Shown piece by piece: positions 1 to 7,124 of a stretch of 10,492 nt of DNA. Under the pieces are notes generated by a model. It worked only from the letters and a program-made list of their open reading frames with translations. It searched no databases and was not told the DNA's origin. Positions within the stretch are counted from its first letter, which is position 1; each line of letters begins with the position of its first letter. Source of the stretch: an uncultured Bdellovibrio sp. (GTDB lineage: Bacteria > Bdellovibrionota > Bdellovibrionia > Bdellovibrionales > Bdellovibrionaceae); contig NZ_CAMLDV010000123.1 of NCBI RefSeq assembly GCF_946478835.1, forward strand, positions 1 to 10,492, in the 5' to 3' direction. A program made the position numbers and the translations under genes.

Positions 1-566
1 ATGTCGAGTACGGGCTTTCACAGTCGGATAAGTCACCGGCTCTGCAAGGATCTTTTTGGTTTAACTTTGGCCCGCAGTTTCGTTTGGGACTTTGGGGTTC
101 TAATACAAACTTCGAGCATAGCGATGATCATTTTAATTTGCGCATGAATGCCGATATCAAGGTTTCATTCTCTGCGACAACGCATTTGATTATCACTTAC
201 AGTAAAAGTCAGTACTACAATGGCGGCGATCACAACGGTGATTTATTGGGCGGTCATTTTCACTTTGGCGATTACAGAATTCTTTACGACAATAATAGTA
301 ACTGGGAAGGCACAGATCACCGTTCTTCCCGTTATGCTTTCGGAAAAGTTTCGACGGTTTTCAGTTCCTGGAAATGGAATAACGAAATCGGTTACAACAC
401 TCCGAGCGTCGACAATATCAATCCTTACTTTGATGCTCGCACGGGACTAGGAACAAAATGGGGTGTGATCTTTTTTGAAGGAGCCCTCACTGGAACCAGC
501 GAGAGCTCTCAATTTAATGGCGCGGGAGATTTCTTTTTTATTCTGTCTGCGTCGACGGATCTTTAA
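1..566 (+). CDS. TorF-family (Gcw_chp) putative outer-membrane porin, 5'-truncated by window edge
   Basis: This is the C-terminal part of a beta-barrel-like protein. It reads in the frame of base 3 without interruption to TAA at 564-566, about 187 residues. Its first visible residues ([15 protein letters not shown], then GLWGSN) match what I recall of the TorF/Gcw_chp (TIGR02001) family: a 'G-SQ-D-PA-QG' stretch followed by 'G-WGSN'. The rest alternates aromatic and polar residues in short strands, typical of an outer-membrane barrel. The signal peptide and first strands lie outside the window. Family members are putative porins of poorly defined substrate. A TTG at 84 could be read as a start, but the frame and the conserved motif extend upstream of it, so it is internal. 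The last 29 bp overlap the 3' end of motB on the other strand. The family call rests on remembered motifs, not a search. Confidence 0.72.
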   Translation, partial: VEYGLSQSDKSPALQGSFWFNFGPQFRLGLWGSNTNFEHSDDHFNLRMNADIKVSFSATTHLIITYSKSQYYNGGDHNGDLLGGHFHFGDYRILYDNNSNWEGTDHRSSRYAFGKVSTVFSSWKWNNEIGYNTPSVDNINPYFDARTGLGTKWGVIFFEGALTGTSESSQFNGAGDFFFILSASTDL

Positions 567-1497
567 TTCCCGTCTCTTCTTTGAGTTCCTGATCTACTTG
601 CTTTTTCAAATCTTTCGGAGCTTCCGCTTTTTTGCGGTTGCTGATTTGATTCACAAAGTTGTCATACACAGACATATCCACACGTGATGGACCAAAAAGA
701 GCTTCGAGCTTGCGCGGTTTGCGACCGTCAGAGGTCAACTCTTTTTGCGCGATCTTCACACGAATAAAACCAATCAGTTTTGCCGGATCAATCTCACCGC
801 GTTTTTCTTTGACACTGATACCGCCAACAACATTCACCGTGTTGCTTTCAAGTGAAGCCAGGATCTTGTTGCGAACAATATCGAATCTTTCAGAGGCTAC
901 TTTATTTGCAGACATCAGACTGCCGTCTGGAACTGCTTGAACGAAAAGTCCCGATGTGATTTTGATGTCAGCATCTTTAAGACCGCCCGTCACGCCTTTG
1001 ATTTTATCCATGACTTTAACAAAGTTGGCATTCGGTTGCGCCGTGCCTCTTTCAAAAAGCATGTAATCAGGAATATCAAAGTCATAACCTTCCGGAGTCA
1101 CCGTCACATTTTTTGCCACATCATTCATTTGATCGGCCAAATACGCCGCCACAACTTTTGTTGAACCCATATCCAAAAGATTTGGAGTTTTATCAACTGG
1201 CTCCATAAAACTTTGGAAAGCTTTTAAAGGCTCATTCAAAATATCCAAGAAAAGTTTTTCCAACGTCAGTTCTGCACCGAAATTTTGGAAATTGTATTCA
1301 ATCACCGATGGCGTCGAGAAATAGTCCGACACGGCTTTCTTCGTCTCTTCAGATTGACCCAAGAGCCACATCACGAGGAAGAAGGCCATCAAAGCTGTCA
1401 TGAAGTCGGCAAGGGCGACCTTCCAGGATCCGCCGTGGCCACCGCCTCCAGAGACAATGATTTTTTTGATGACGATTGTCTGTTTCTTTTCTGCCAT
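538..1497 (-). CDS. motB: Flagellar motor stator protein MotB with divergent OmpA-like domain
   Basis: 319 aa, the peptidoglycan-anchored half of the ion-driven flagellar stator. A glycine-rich cytoplasmic N-terminus is followed by the plug-type membrane segment at about residues 25-46 ([20 protein letters not shown]). It carries the ion-binding aspartate at D31, equivalent to D32 of E. coli MotB. A linker leads to an OmpA/MotB-like periplasmic domain at about 135-250, beginning near 'FERGTAQ' (148-154). The usual peptidoglycan-contact motif 'GHTD' is here GLFV (183-186), so its Asp is lost, while the Arg of the 'LSxxRA' helix is kept as R204. A charged tail of about 60 residues (roughly 258-319) follows. 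The gene lies 23 bp after motA and is surely cotranscribed with it. Bdellovibrio is known to carry several motAB pairs; I cannot say which this is. Confidence 0.93.
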   Translation of the reverse strand: MAEKKQTIVIKKIIVSGGGGHGGSWKVALADFMTALMAFFLVMWLLGQSEETKKAVSDYFSTPSVIEYNFQNFGAELTLEKLFLDILNEPLKAFQSFMEPVDKTPNLLDMGSTKVVAAYLADQMNDVAKNVTVTPEGYDFDIPDYMLFERGTAQPNANFVKVMDKIKGVTGGLKDADIKITSGLFVQAVPDGSLMSANKVASERFDIVRNKILASLESNTVNVVGGISVKEKRGEIDPAKLIGFIRVKIAQKELTSDGRKPRKLEALFGPSRVDMSVYDNFVNQISNRKKAEAPKDLKKQVDQELKEETGIKDPSTQTE

Positions 1498-1520
1498 TTT
1501 TAATCAATCCAGTTCCGCAA

Positions 1521-2387
1521 CTAGGCGGCTTTCTTAATTTCTTTAGTAGCTTTATCAATTTCCGCAAATGATGGACGCTCTTCTGGCATGATCGAACGAC
1601 GCGCGTACTCGATACATACGATAGGAGGCGCACCTCTTTGCAATGCAACTAGAGCCGCTTTAATACATGCCAAGTAACGACCTTCAGATTCGATATCCGC
1701 GGCCATCTTTGTTGATGTCGGCTCAATCAAACCGTAAGCGCAGAAAACCCCTAACATCGTTCCGACCAGGGCATGGGCAACGCTGGCACCGATAACTTCG
1801 GTACCTTCACTCAACTTACCCATCGTCTTAACGATACCCAAAACGGCGGCAACGATACCTAGTCCCGGGAAACCACCGGCTACAGCGGCCACCGCATGTT
1901 GCGCAAGATGTTCTTCGGCGTGGATACCTTTGATATCGGCGTCCAAAAGATCATCGACATCGTAAGGACTTAGTTCCGCAGATAAAGTGACTTTCATTGT
2001 GTCGCACAGAAAATCAACAGCGTGATGGTTGTGCATGAAACCAGGATAAGCTTTGAAGAGCTCACTCTTTTCTGGTTCCTCGATGTGTTTCTCAACCCCT
2101 TGAGGTCCTTCCTTACGGAAAAGTTGGAAGAGTTGGAAAAGCATTTGAAGAAGTTCCACGTAATCAGGTTTTTGCGGTCCTTTGGAAGTCATCGCTTTGA
2201 TGGAGAGTTTGATACCCATCTTCACGATCTTCATTGGATTGGCAATCACGTATGCACCGAATGCGGCACCACCGATAATCACCATCTCGCCGAGAGCCGC
2301 ATGCAAGATCACTCCCATGCTTCCGCCGCCGGCCGCGAACGTACCGAAGACACACGCAAATACAATTATTATACCTACAAAACCCAT
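1521..2387 (-). CDS. motA: Flagellar motor stator protein MotA
   Basis: 288 aa, the four-TM partner of MotB. It couples ion flow to torque on FliG at the flagellar base. Membrane segments lie at about 1-20, 33-50, 170-190 and 200-222. The cytoplasmic loop keeps the two charged residues that engage FliG: R91 and E99, matching E. coli R90 and E98 at the same spacing. The functionally important prolines are P174 (GGFPGLG) and P223 (IEPTS), with T210 in the HALVGT stretch. 'PPIVCIEYARR' and 'ERPSF' near the C-terminus are family hallmarks. Length matches the family. The start ATG (2385-2387) has an AGAGG site 9 nt upstream. It is first in a motA-motB operon and divergent from dsbD. Ion specificity cannot be decided from sequence alone. 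Confidence 0.95.
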   Translation of the reverse strand: MGFVGIIIVFACVFGTFAAGGGSMGVILHAALGEMVIIGGAAFGAYVIANPMKIVKMGIKLSIKAMTSKGPQKPDYVELLQMLFQLFQLFRKEGPQGVEKHIEEPEKSELFKAYPGFMHNHHAVDFLCDTMKVTLSAELSPYDVDDLLDADIKGIHAEEHLAQHAVAAVAGGFPGLGIVAAVLGIVKTMGKLSEGTEVIGASVAHALVGTMLGVFCAYGLIEPTSTKMAADIESEGRYLACIKAALVALQRGAPPIVCIEYARRSIMPEERPSFAEIDKATKEIKKAA

Positions 2388-2409
2388 ATGATATGACCTC
2401 TCAGTTTCT

Positions 2410-2437
2410 CTATCGGAGTGAAGTGTGTTAATATTGA
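2410..2437 (-). promoter_or_regulatory. Candidate sigma-28 (FliA)-type promoter for motAB
   Basis: On the minus strand a TCAA is followed after 16 nt by TCCGATAG, compared with the flagellar sigma-28 consensus TAAA-N15-GCCGATAA. The core CCGATA is exact, the -35 matches 3 of 4, and the spacing is one base long. The -10-like box ends 22 bp before the motA start codon, a sensible leader length. A FliA promoter would suit a late flagellar gene pair. This is a visual match only. Confidence 0.35.
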
Positions 2438-2480
2438 GTCATTGCCGAATAAACTTGCCCATGGTCGAGAGTGGGACTAA

Positions 2481-2484
2481 GAGG
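2481..2484 (+). promoter_or_regulatory. Shine-Dalgarno site deciding the dsbD start
   Basis: GAGG inside AAGAGGAAAAGG lies 7 nt before ATG 2492. An in-frame GTG at 2471 sits upstream of this site and has no comparable site of its own. The N-terminus from 2492 is a clean signal peptide, so ATG 2492 is preferred. Confidence 0.75.
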
Positions 2485-2491
2485 AAAAGGT

Positions 2492-4297
2492 ATGAAACTC
2501 AGCTTGAAGTACATTTTGGTATTCGCTCTTCTTCTTTGTGCAAGTCCAAGGTCTTGGGCCGTCGCCAACCCGGATGATACGGATCCCCTGCTCGCCGAAA
2601 CAAAGGTGCTTCCTTATGAATGGAGCCCCGGCCAAGGCGGCAATATCGAAATCAAAATGAAATTGCCGGAAGGTTATCACGCTTACGAAGATAAATTCAG
2701 CGTTGTGATTTTAGAACCGGATGGATTTCAAGTAGCCCCGATCAAACTCACACCCACAAAAAAATGGTACGACAAGTTTTCTAAAAAAGAGCGCACAGGA
2801 GTTGAAAAAACATCAACCCTCACGGCGCACATTGAGGCTCCTTCCCGTTTTTTAAAAAAATATGACAAGATGAAGTTGGAATTAGTCTATCAAGCTTGTT
2901 CTGATCAGTTTTGTCTATTTCCCACAACCAAAGTGATCGAAGTTCCAATCATGGTGACCATGGTGGAAGGCGAACCGCGCGTTGAAAAGGCTCCTCAAGA
3001 AGTGATGAGCAATCCTTCTTCATTTTTCGACACGACGAACTTTAACAAATATCTTGGTTCAGGAATGCTTGCGGGACTCGTGTTTGTTTTCCTTGCGGGT
3101 ATCTTCACAAGTTTCACTCCATGCATTTTTCCGATGATTCCTATTACGCTTGCGGTGTTGGGAAATCACTCCAATGAAAGAAGTCGCCTGCTCAACTTCA
3201 TCACAAGCTGCGTGTATGTTTTAGGAATTGCGACAACGTATTCTGTTTTAGGTTTGGCAGCCGCTTCCAGCGGTGGCGTCTTTGGTGCGACATTAGGAAA
3301 TCCTTACGTGCTGACCGTGGTGTGTTTGATTTTCCTCGCGATGGCTCTCAGCATGTACGGACTTTACGAATTGCAGGTGCCGGCGTTTATTCGCAATCGC
3401 TTTGGCACCGGCAAACAAAAGCAAGGACTGGGTGGCGCTTATCTGACAGGCCTTTTTGCGGGAATTGTTGCAAGTCCCTGTGTCGGCCCTGTGCTTGTAG
3501 CGATTTTGACTTATGTTGCTTCCACTCAAAATAAACTTTTGGGATTTTTATATCTCTTCGTTTACGCACTGGGATTGGGTTTGATCTTTATTGCTTTGGG
3601 ACTTTCAAACCAATTGGTAAAAGCATTGCCTCGCTCGGGCGCGTGGATGAATTCATTTAAATTTATCTTAGGCACTTTGATGTTGAGTGCTTTTTATTAT
3701 TATCTGGATCTTTTGCTTCCTGCTCGTTGGTTTGATGTCGCTTTAGGCGCGGGCCTTGTTGTTCTTGCCAGCGTTTACGGGGCCTTTCTTCCCGCGAAAG
3801 GGATGCCTGCGATAAAGCATATTCAAAAAGGAATTATGCAGGCCGTGCTTATTGTGGGAATTGGCTACGTGGTCATTGCTGCGTTTGATTTGCGTCCCAT
3901 GATTCGCGGAACCATGATGGCTGGCAATAGCTTAAACCAAATTAAGAAAATGAATTGGCAGCCGTACTCAGAAGCCGCTCTAACACAAGCCGCGAAAGAT
4001 CAAAAGCCTGTCATTATTGATTTCTGGGCCGATTGGTGTGCCGCTTGCCATGAACTGGAAGAGCAAACTTTCACGGATGCTCGCGTGCGTGCGATGGCTG
4101 AAAATTTTGTTTTATTAAAGTTTGATGCGACGAAAGATTCTGAAGAGCTTAGGGCTCTTAAAAAGAAATACAATATCCAAGGACTTCCGACGGTGGTGTT
4201 TATCAATCCGCATGGTGTTTGGATTGATGCTCTCACTTTGACTCAATTTGAAAAACCGGGAGCATTCCTCAAGAGAATGGAAAAAGGGGCGCAGTAG
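2492..4297 (+). CDS. dsbD: Thiol:disulfide interchange protein DsbD
   Basis: 601 aa from ATG 2492. DsbD carries electrons from cytoplasmic thioredoxin across the inner membrane to periplasmic disulfide isomerases and cytochrome c maturation proteins. A signal peptide (about 1-23, ending ...PRSWA) precedes the periplasmic alpha domain with the Cys pair C136/C141 (ACSDQFCLFP). The beta domain, about eight TM segments at 190-466, has the paired intramembrane cysteines C211 (SFTPCIFPMIP) and C330 (ASPCVGPVL). The C-terminal thioredoxin-like gamma domain has C516-AA-C519 (WADWCAACHELE) and cis-Pro P566 (GLPT). All six redox cysteines are present, so the protein should be active. The alpha pair is spaced C-x4-C, whereas I recall C-x5-C in E. 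coli. It is apparently monocistronic, with a hairpin at its stop codon. Confidence 0.96.
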   Translation: MKLSLKYILVFALLLCASPRSWAVANPDDTDPLLAETKVLPYEWSPGQGGNIEIKMKLPEGYHAYEDKFSVVILEPDGFQVAPIKLTPTKKWYDKFSKKERTGVEKTSTLTAHIEAPSRFLKKYDKMKLELVYQACSDQFCLFPTTKVIEVPIMVTMVEGEPRVEKAPQEVMSNPSSFFDTTNFNKYLGSGMLAGLVFVFLAGIFTSFTPCIFPMIPITLAVLGNHSNERSRLLNFITSCVYVLGIATTYSVLGLAAASSGGVFGATLGNPYVLTVVCLIFLAMALSMYGLYELQVPAFIRNRFGTGKQKQGLGGAYLTGLFAGIVASPCVGPVLVAILTYVASTQNKLLGFLYLFVYALGLGLIFIALGLSNQLVKALPRSGAWMNSFKFILGTLMLSAFYYYLDLLLPARWFDVALGAGLVVLASVYGAFLPAKGMPAIKHIQKGIMQAVLIVGIGYVVIAAFDLRPMIRGTMMAGNSLNQIKKMNWQPYSEAALTQAAKDQKPVIIDFWADWCAACHELEEQTFTDARVRAMAENFVLLKFDATKDSEELRALKKKYNIQGLPTVVFINPHGVWIDALTLTQFEKPGAFLKRMEKGAQ

Positions 4298-4305
4298 CCC
4301 TTTTT
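4281..4305 (+). terminator. Intrinsic terminator overlapping the dsbD stop codon
   Basis: AAAAAGGG (4281-4288) pairs with CCCTTTTT (4298-4305), an 8-bp stem. The inner GC bases can add a pair. The dsbD stop TAG (4295-4297) lies in the loop, and the 3' arm supplies the T run. The A-tract/T-tract symmetry means it might also act on the opposite strand. Confidence 0.65.
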
Positions 4306-4358
4306 AAAAGTTAATTCACATCTCATTGTGATTTTCTTACCAACTGCCGAACTGTGAC

Positions 4359-4386
4359 TTGCGCCATCGTCGGGCTCGTGTTTAAT
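4359..4386 (+). promoter_or_regulatory. Candidate sigma-70-like promoter for the aminotransferase gene
   Basis: TTGCGC (4359-4364), a 16-bp spacer and TTTAAT (4381-4386). The -10 matches TATAAT at 5 of 6 and the -35 matches only 3 of 6. Transcription would begin at about 4393, nearly on the ATG at 4394, implying a leaderless or almost leaderless message. That fits the weak ribosome-binding site (AGAAG). Confidence 0.3.
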
Positions 4387-4393
4387 AGAAGAC

Positions 4394-5461
4394 ATGAGCA
4401 CACAAAATATTTCGATCCAACGCACGTCTGCGCCTAAACAAAAACCTTCTGTTGATTCTTTGGGATTTGGTCGCTTTTTTACCGACCATATGTTCACAGC
4501 TTTTTATTCCAAGAAGAATGGTTGGCATGATGCGAAGATCACACCTTATCAACCGTTGCCGTTGGATCCTGGCGCGAGTGTCTTGCACTATGGCCAAGCG
4601 TTGTTTGAAGGCATGAAAGCGTTTGCTCATGAAGACGGAAAATGTGTGATGTTCCGTCCTGAGTTTAACTGGCAGCGCATGGTCGATGGCGCCGAACGCC
4701 TGTGCATGCAAGCTCCGCCGAAAGAACTTTTCCTTCAAGGTATCAGCGAATTGATCCGTGTCGATAAAGACTGGATTCCTCGCGAAAAAGGAAGTGCTCT
4801 TTACATCCGCCCTACTCTGATCGGAACGGAAGCGTTCTTAGGTGTGCGCCCTGCTGATGAATATTTGTTCTTCACCATTCTTTCTCCGGTGGGTTCTTAC
4901 TATGGCAACGACAACAAGCCTGTGAAAATCTGGGTCGAAGAAGAACTTGTGCGCGCTGCTCCTGGCGGATTGGGCGCAACGAAAGCCGCTGCCAACTACG
5001 CAGCCAGCCTGAAAGCGGCACTGGATGCAAAAAAGAATTCATACTCGCAAGTCTTGTGGCTTGATGTGAATCGTGAATACGTGGAAGAAGTTGGAACAAT
5101 GAACGTCTTCTTTGTTTTCGATAACGAAATCGTCACGCCGGCTTTAGGCGGCACGATCTTAGGTGGCGGCACAAGAAATTCTATCGTCACTCTTTTGAAA
5201 AATCAGGGTAAGAACATCACGGAAAGAAAATTGAGCCTTCAAGAAATTCGTGAAAGTGCGAAGTCCGGCCGTTTGAAAGAAATCTTTGGAACAGGCACTG
5301 CGGCTGTGATCAGCCCTGTGGGAGAGCTTGCAGCGAAAGACTGGAAGATTGTTGTGAATAACGGTGAGGTCGGACCTGTTGCGAGTTCTCTTTACGAAGA
5401 ACTCACAGGCATTCAACAAGGTCTTAAGCCAGACACTCACGGCTGGCTTTACCATATTTAA
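4394..5461 (+). CDS. ilvE: Branched-chain amino-acid aminotransferase (PLP fold type IV)
   Basis: 355 aa, the size of the longer BCAT type II enzymes (eukaryotic BCAT and Bacillus-like) rather than the roughly 310-aa E. coli IlvE. It swaps the amino group between Leu/Ile/Val and 2-oxoglutarate using pyridoxal phosphate in the cytoplasm, the last step of their synthesis or the first of their breakdown. The 'LHYGQALFEGMKAF' block (64-77) is diagnostic. The Schiff-base lysine is K197 in GGLGATKAAANYAAS. 'EEVGTMNVFFVF' (231-242) and the phosphate-binding 'GTGTAAVISPVG' (299-310) follow. The stretch usually read as 'LPGVTR' is LGGGTR here (256-261), a small departure. It stands alone on its strand after the dsbD terminator. 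Its stop is 5 bp from the stop of the facing coiled-coil gene. Confidence 0.95.
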   Translation: MSTQNISIQRTSAPKQKPSVDSLGFGRFFTDHMFTAFYSKKNGWHDAKITPYQPLPLDPGASVLHYGQALFEGMKAFAHEDGKCVMFRPEFNWQRMVDGAERLCMQAPPKELFLQGISELIRVDKDWIPREKGSALYIRPTLIGTEAFLGVRPADEYLFFTILSPVGSYYGNDNKPVKIWVEEELVRAAPGGLGATKAAANYAASLKAALDAKKNSYSQVLWLDVNREYVEEVGTMNVFFVFDNEIVTPALGGTILGGGTRNSIVTLLKNQGKNITERKLSLQEIRESAKSGRLKEIFGTGTAAVISPVGELAAKDWKIVVNNGEVGPVASSLYEELTGIQQGLKPDTHGWLYHI

Positions 5462-5468
5462 TTTTTTT
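5426..5468 (+). terminator. Possible terminator at the 3' end of ilvE
   Basis: AAGCCAG (5426-5432) and CTGGCTT (5443-5449) form a 7-bp stem with a 10-nt loop inside the last ilvE codons. A T-tract (5462-5468) follows after an AT-rich gap of 12 nt. The gap is longer than in a textbook terminator, so this is tentative. There is no room for one between the two converging stop codons. Confidence 0.35.
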
Positions 5469-5970
5469 AGAGACGTTTCAAACGAGCGATTTCCATTTTC
5501 GCTTCGTTCAAGGCTGCTTGCGCAGAAATCATCTGCGCTTCTTTTTCAGCCAAAAGTTTTTGCAAGTGGTTCATGCGCACTTCAAAACTTTTGATCACAT
5601 TATTGTGACGATCGACCATTTCTTGAACTTTCAAATCCAAGCTTTTACGTTCGTTCACTCGTTGCGCAAGTTGCGTGATTTTTTGACCGGCTTCAGTGGC
5701 AAGCCCATTGTGGCTTTGCTCAAGACGGCTTAAAAGTTGGCTTTGTTTTTCGAATTTGATGTTGGAAGTTTTGATCAGCTCGTTCACCGTTCCAACGACT
5801 TTGTTCAGTTGGTCCGCAAGAGCTTGGTTTTGGGCTTTCAGCTCGAAAATCTGGCGATCTGTGTTCAAATAACTGTTTCCAGTTGTGCCTAGATTTGCCG
5901 GGCTTTCCATCATAGAACTTTTAGCGACTTTCTTTTCCCCAAAGAGTTCCGGATTTAATTCTTTATGCAT
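5467..5970 (-). CDS. Small coiled-coil protein of unknown function
   Basis: 167 aa; I do not recognise a named family. Residues 1-35 are polar and probably unstructured (MHKELNPELFGEKK...). From about 38 to the end, heptad-like Leu/Ile/Val spacing amid many Lys, Glu, Gln and Asn residues predicts a long, almost unbroken alpha-helical coiled coil. There is no signal peptide, no TM segment and no Cys, so it is most likely cytoplasmic. The ATG has an unusually strong Shine-Dalgarno (AGGAGGGG, 6 nt spacing) and a near-consensus promoter, suggesting solid expression. It is monocistronic, divergent from the rluB operon and convergent with ilvE. A structural, scaffold or cell-pole role is possible but is only inference from the helix. 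Confidence 0.88.
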   Translation of the reverse strand: MHKELNPELFGEKKVAKSSMMESPANLGTTGNSYLNTDRQIFELKAQNQALADQLNKVVGTVNELIKTSNIKFEKQSQLLSRLEQSHNGLATEAGQKITQLAQRVNERKSLDLKVQEMVDRHNNVIKSFEVRMNHLQKLLAEKEAQMISAQAALNEAKMEIARLKRL

Positions 5971-5976
5971 GTTGTG

Positions 5977-5984
5977 CCCCTCCT
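5977..5984 (-). promoter_or_regulatory. Strong Shine-Dalgarno of the coiled-coil gene
   Basis: AGGAGGGG on the minus strand, 6 nt before ATG (5968-5970). It is the best match to the anti-SD sequence in the window and fixes the start. Confidence 0.8.
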
Positions 5985-6012
5985 AGGACTTTCAAAAAAT
6001 TCTGCGTTTTCT

Positions 6013-6041
6013 ATCATATTTTCTCTGGACTAAAATTTCAA
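6013..6041 (-). promoter_or_regulatory. Near-consensus sigma-70 promoter for the coiled-coil gene
   Basis: On the minus strand, TTGAAA (6041-6036), a 17-bp spacer and TATGAT (6018-6013). Each hexamer matches the consensus at 5 of 6, with ideal spacing. Transcription would begin near 6006, giving a leader of about 35 nt that contains the strong SD. The region lies between two divergent genes. Confidence 0.6.
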
Positions 6042-6064
6042 ATGTTCATACTTTATGCCTCGAA

Positions 6065-6069
6065 GGAGG
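6065..6069 (+). promoter_or_regulatory. Shine-Dalgarno favouring TTG 6075 as start of the hypothetical gene
   Basis: GGAGG (in CGAAGGAGGC) lies 5 nt before an in-frame TTG at 6075. The in-frame ATG at 6042 is upstream of this site and has none of its own (preceded by AAATTTCA). Confidence 0.65.
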
Positions 6070-6074
6070 CAGTT

Positions 6075-7124
6075 TTGCTAAAAGTCGGACAGCTTTTAAA
6101 ATTTGTTTCAGATCTCAACCCGCAAAACACGCCCACGCGTTTGTCCTTCTATAACTTCTTGCGAGGTTTTCCTCACCCTGAGGACGTTCTCACTCCTGAA
6201 TTGATCGAGATGTTTTTCAATTACTGTATGGACTACCCGCACTGGGCGTCGAACAAGCAGCAATTGGGTCACGAAGTTCAGTTTTTGTTGGAGAATTTCA
6301 ATAGCTTCTACCAGCAGAAGTTTGATCTGAGTCCGATCCGTTTTCCGCAAAACATGCAGCTTATCGAGATCGAACATTTCTCTGATCTTGTTGACGCAGT
6401 GAGTTCATACGTTAAGACTCTATGCGGCGAAAATGATAAGTTCCGTATTTTGCCAGATCAAAACAAGCGCGCGGTGGCGATTGTTCTTCGTGCCGATAAA
6501 ACGCTGGAAGTCCGCACTTTTGATCGCAAGTTCACGATCCGCAATGGTCAGTTGGAACCTTTGCGCAATGACTTGGTTCTTTACTATTCTTCAGAACTTG
6601 AACTCAGCAATCACCACACTCATAAAATTGAGGTCGCTCCTTACATCACGGCTCAATTCCGTGTTGTCGGCGAAAAGGTGACGGGTTCACTTCTAAGAGG
6701 TTACGTTTTCCAAAAACTTCAAGAGATGAAGAACGAGCCTTTGCAAGAGCAGACGCGCGTTCTTTTCCCGATCAAGCGTTTGGAGCAGTTCTTTGTCGAT
6801 CGCCGCACAGATCCTTACTATCAGGATCTTGTAAGCCAGCTTGAAAGAACGTGCGCTCTAATTCAACAAGGCGACTCTGAAGCTTTGAAATGGTCTTCGA
6901 TTGTACTGAATAAGGCTGAGACAGCCGTTGATAACGTGTTTTTAGGAGATAAGCTCATGACTTTGCTTGTGCGCGACCTCCGTCACGCTATTGGCGAGTA
7001 CAGCCGCAAGAATCTCTCCTCTTCTGCCCTCAGTGGTGATATATTGGCCACTCAACACCTAGCTGAGGCTGATGAAGAATGTCTGAAAATAACTCCTCTC
7101 AAAGAGTTCGACTTAACAAATTAA
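6075..7124 (+). CDS. Conserved-looking hypothetical protein, first gene of rluB operon
   Basis: 349 aa from the preferred TTG start, or 360 aa from ATG 6042. I do not recognise the family. It has no signal peptide or membrane segment and looks like a soluble mixed alpha/beta protein. The N-terminal third is helical (MLKVGQLLKFVSDL..., then a 'PHPEDVLTPELIEMFFNYC' stretch). The middle (about 125-215) is beta-rich, including 'VAIVLRADKTLEVRTFDRKF' and a His cluster 'SNHHTHK'. The C-terminal third is helical and charged. No catalytic motif stands out. Base composition and codon use resemble its neighbours. It ends 46 nt inside rluB, so the two are cotranscribed and probably translationally linked. 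This does not prove a role in RNA modification. Confidence 0.85.
   Translation: MLKVGQLLKFVSDLNPQNTPTRLSFYNFLRGFPHPEDVLTPELIEMFFNYCMDYPHWASNKQQLGHEVQFLLENFNSFYQQKFDLSPIRFPQNMQLIEIEHFSDLVDAVSSYVKTLCGENDKFRILPDQNKRAVAIVLRADKTLEVRTFDRKFTIRNGQLEPLRNDLVLYYSSELELSNHHTHKIEVAPYITAQFRVVGEKVTGSLLRGYVFQKLQEMKNEPLQEQTRVLFPIKRLEQFFVDRRTDPYYQDLVSQLERTCALIQQGDSEALKWSSIVLNKAETAVDNVFLGDKLMTLLVRDLRHAIGEYSRKNLSSSALSGDILATQHLAEADEECLKITPLKEFDLTN

Noticed and set aside
84..566. TTG 84 as the true start of the first gene
   Set aside because: The frame is open to the window edge and the conserved '[11 protein letters not shown]' family stretch lies before this codon, so the gene is truncated by the window, not starting here.
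2471..2491. GTG 2471 as the dsbD start
   Set aside because: It lies upstream of a good GAGG site that is correctly spaced for ATG 2492, and the extra seven residues would spoil a typical signal peptide.
4316..4331. CRP-type operator upstream of ilvE
   Set aside because: The half-sites are in the opposite order (TCACA-N6-TGTGA) to the CRP consensus TGTGA-N6-TCACA, so it is at most an unnamed inverted repeat.
5474..5484. CGTTTCAAACG near-palindrome at the end of the coiled-coil gene as a terminator
   Set aside because: The loop would be a single base and no T run follows on the minus strand.
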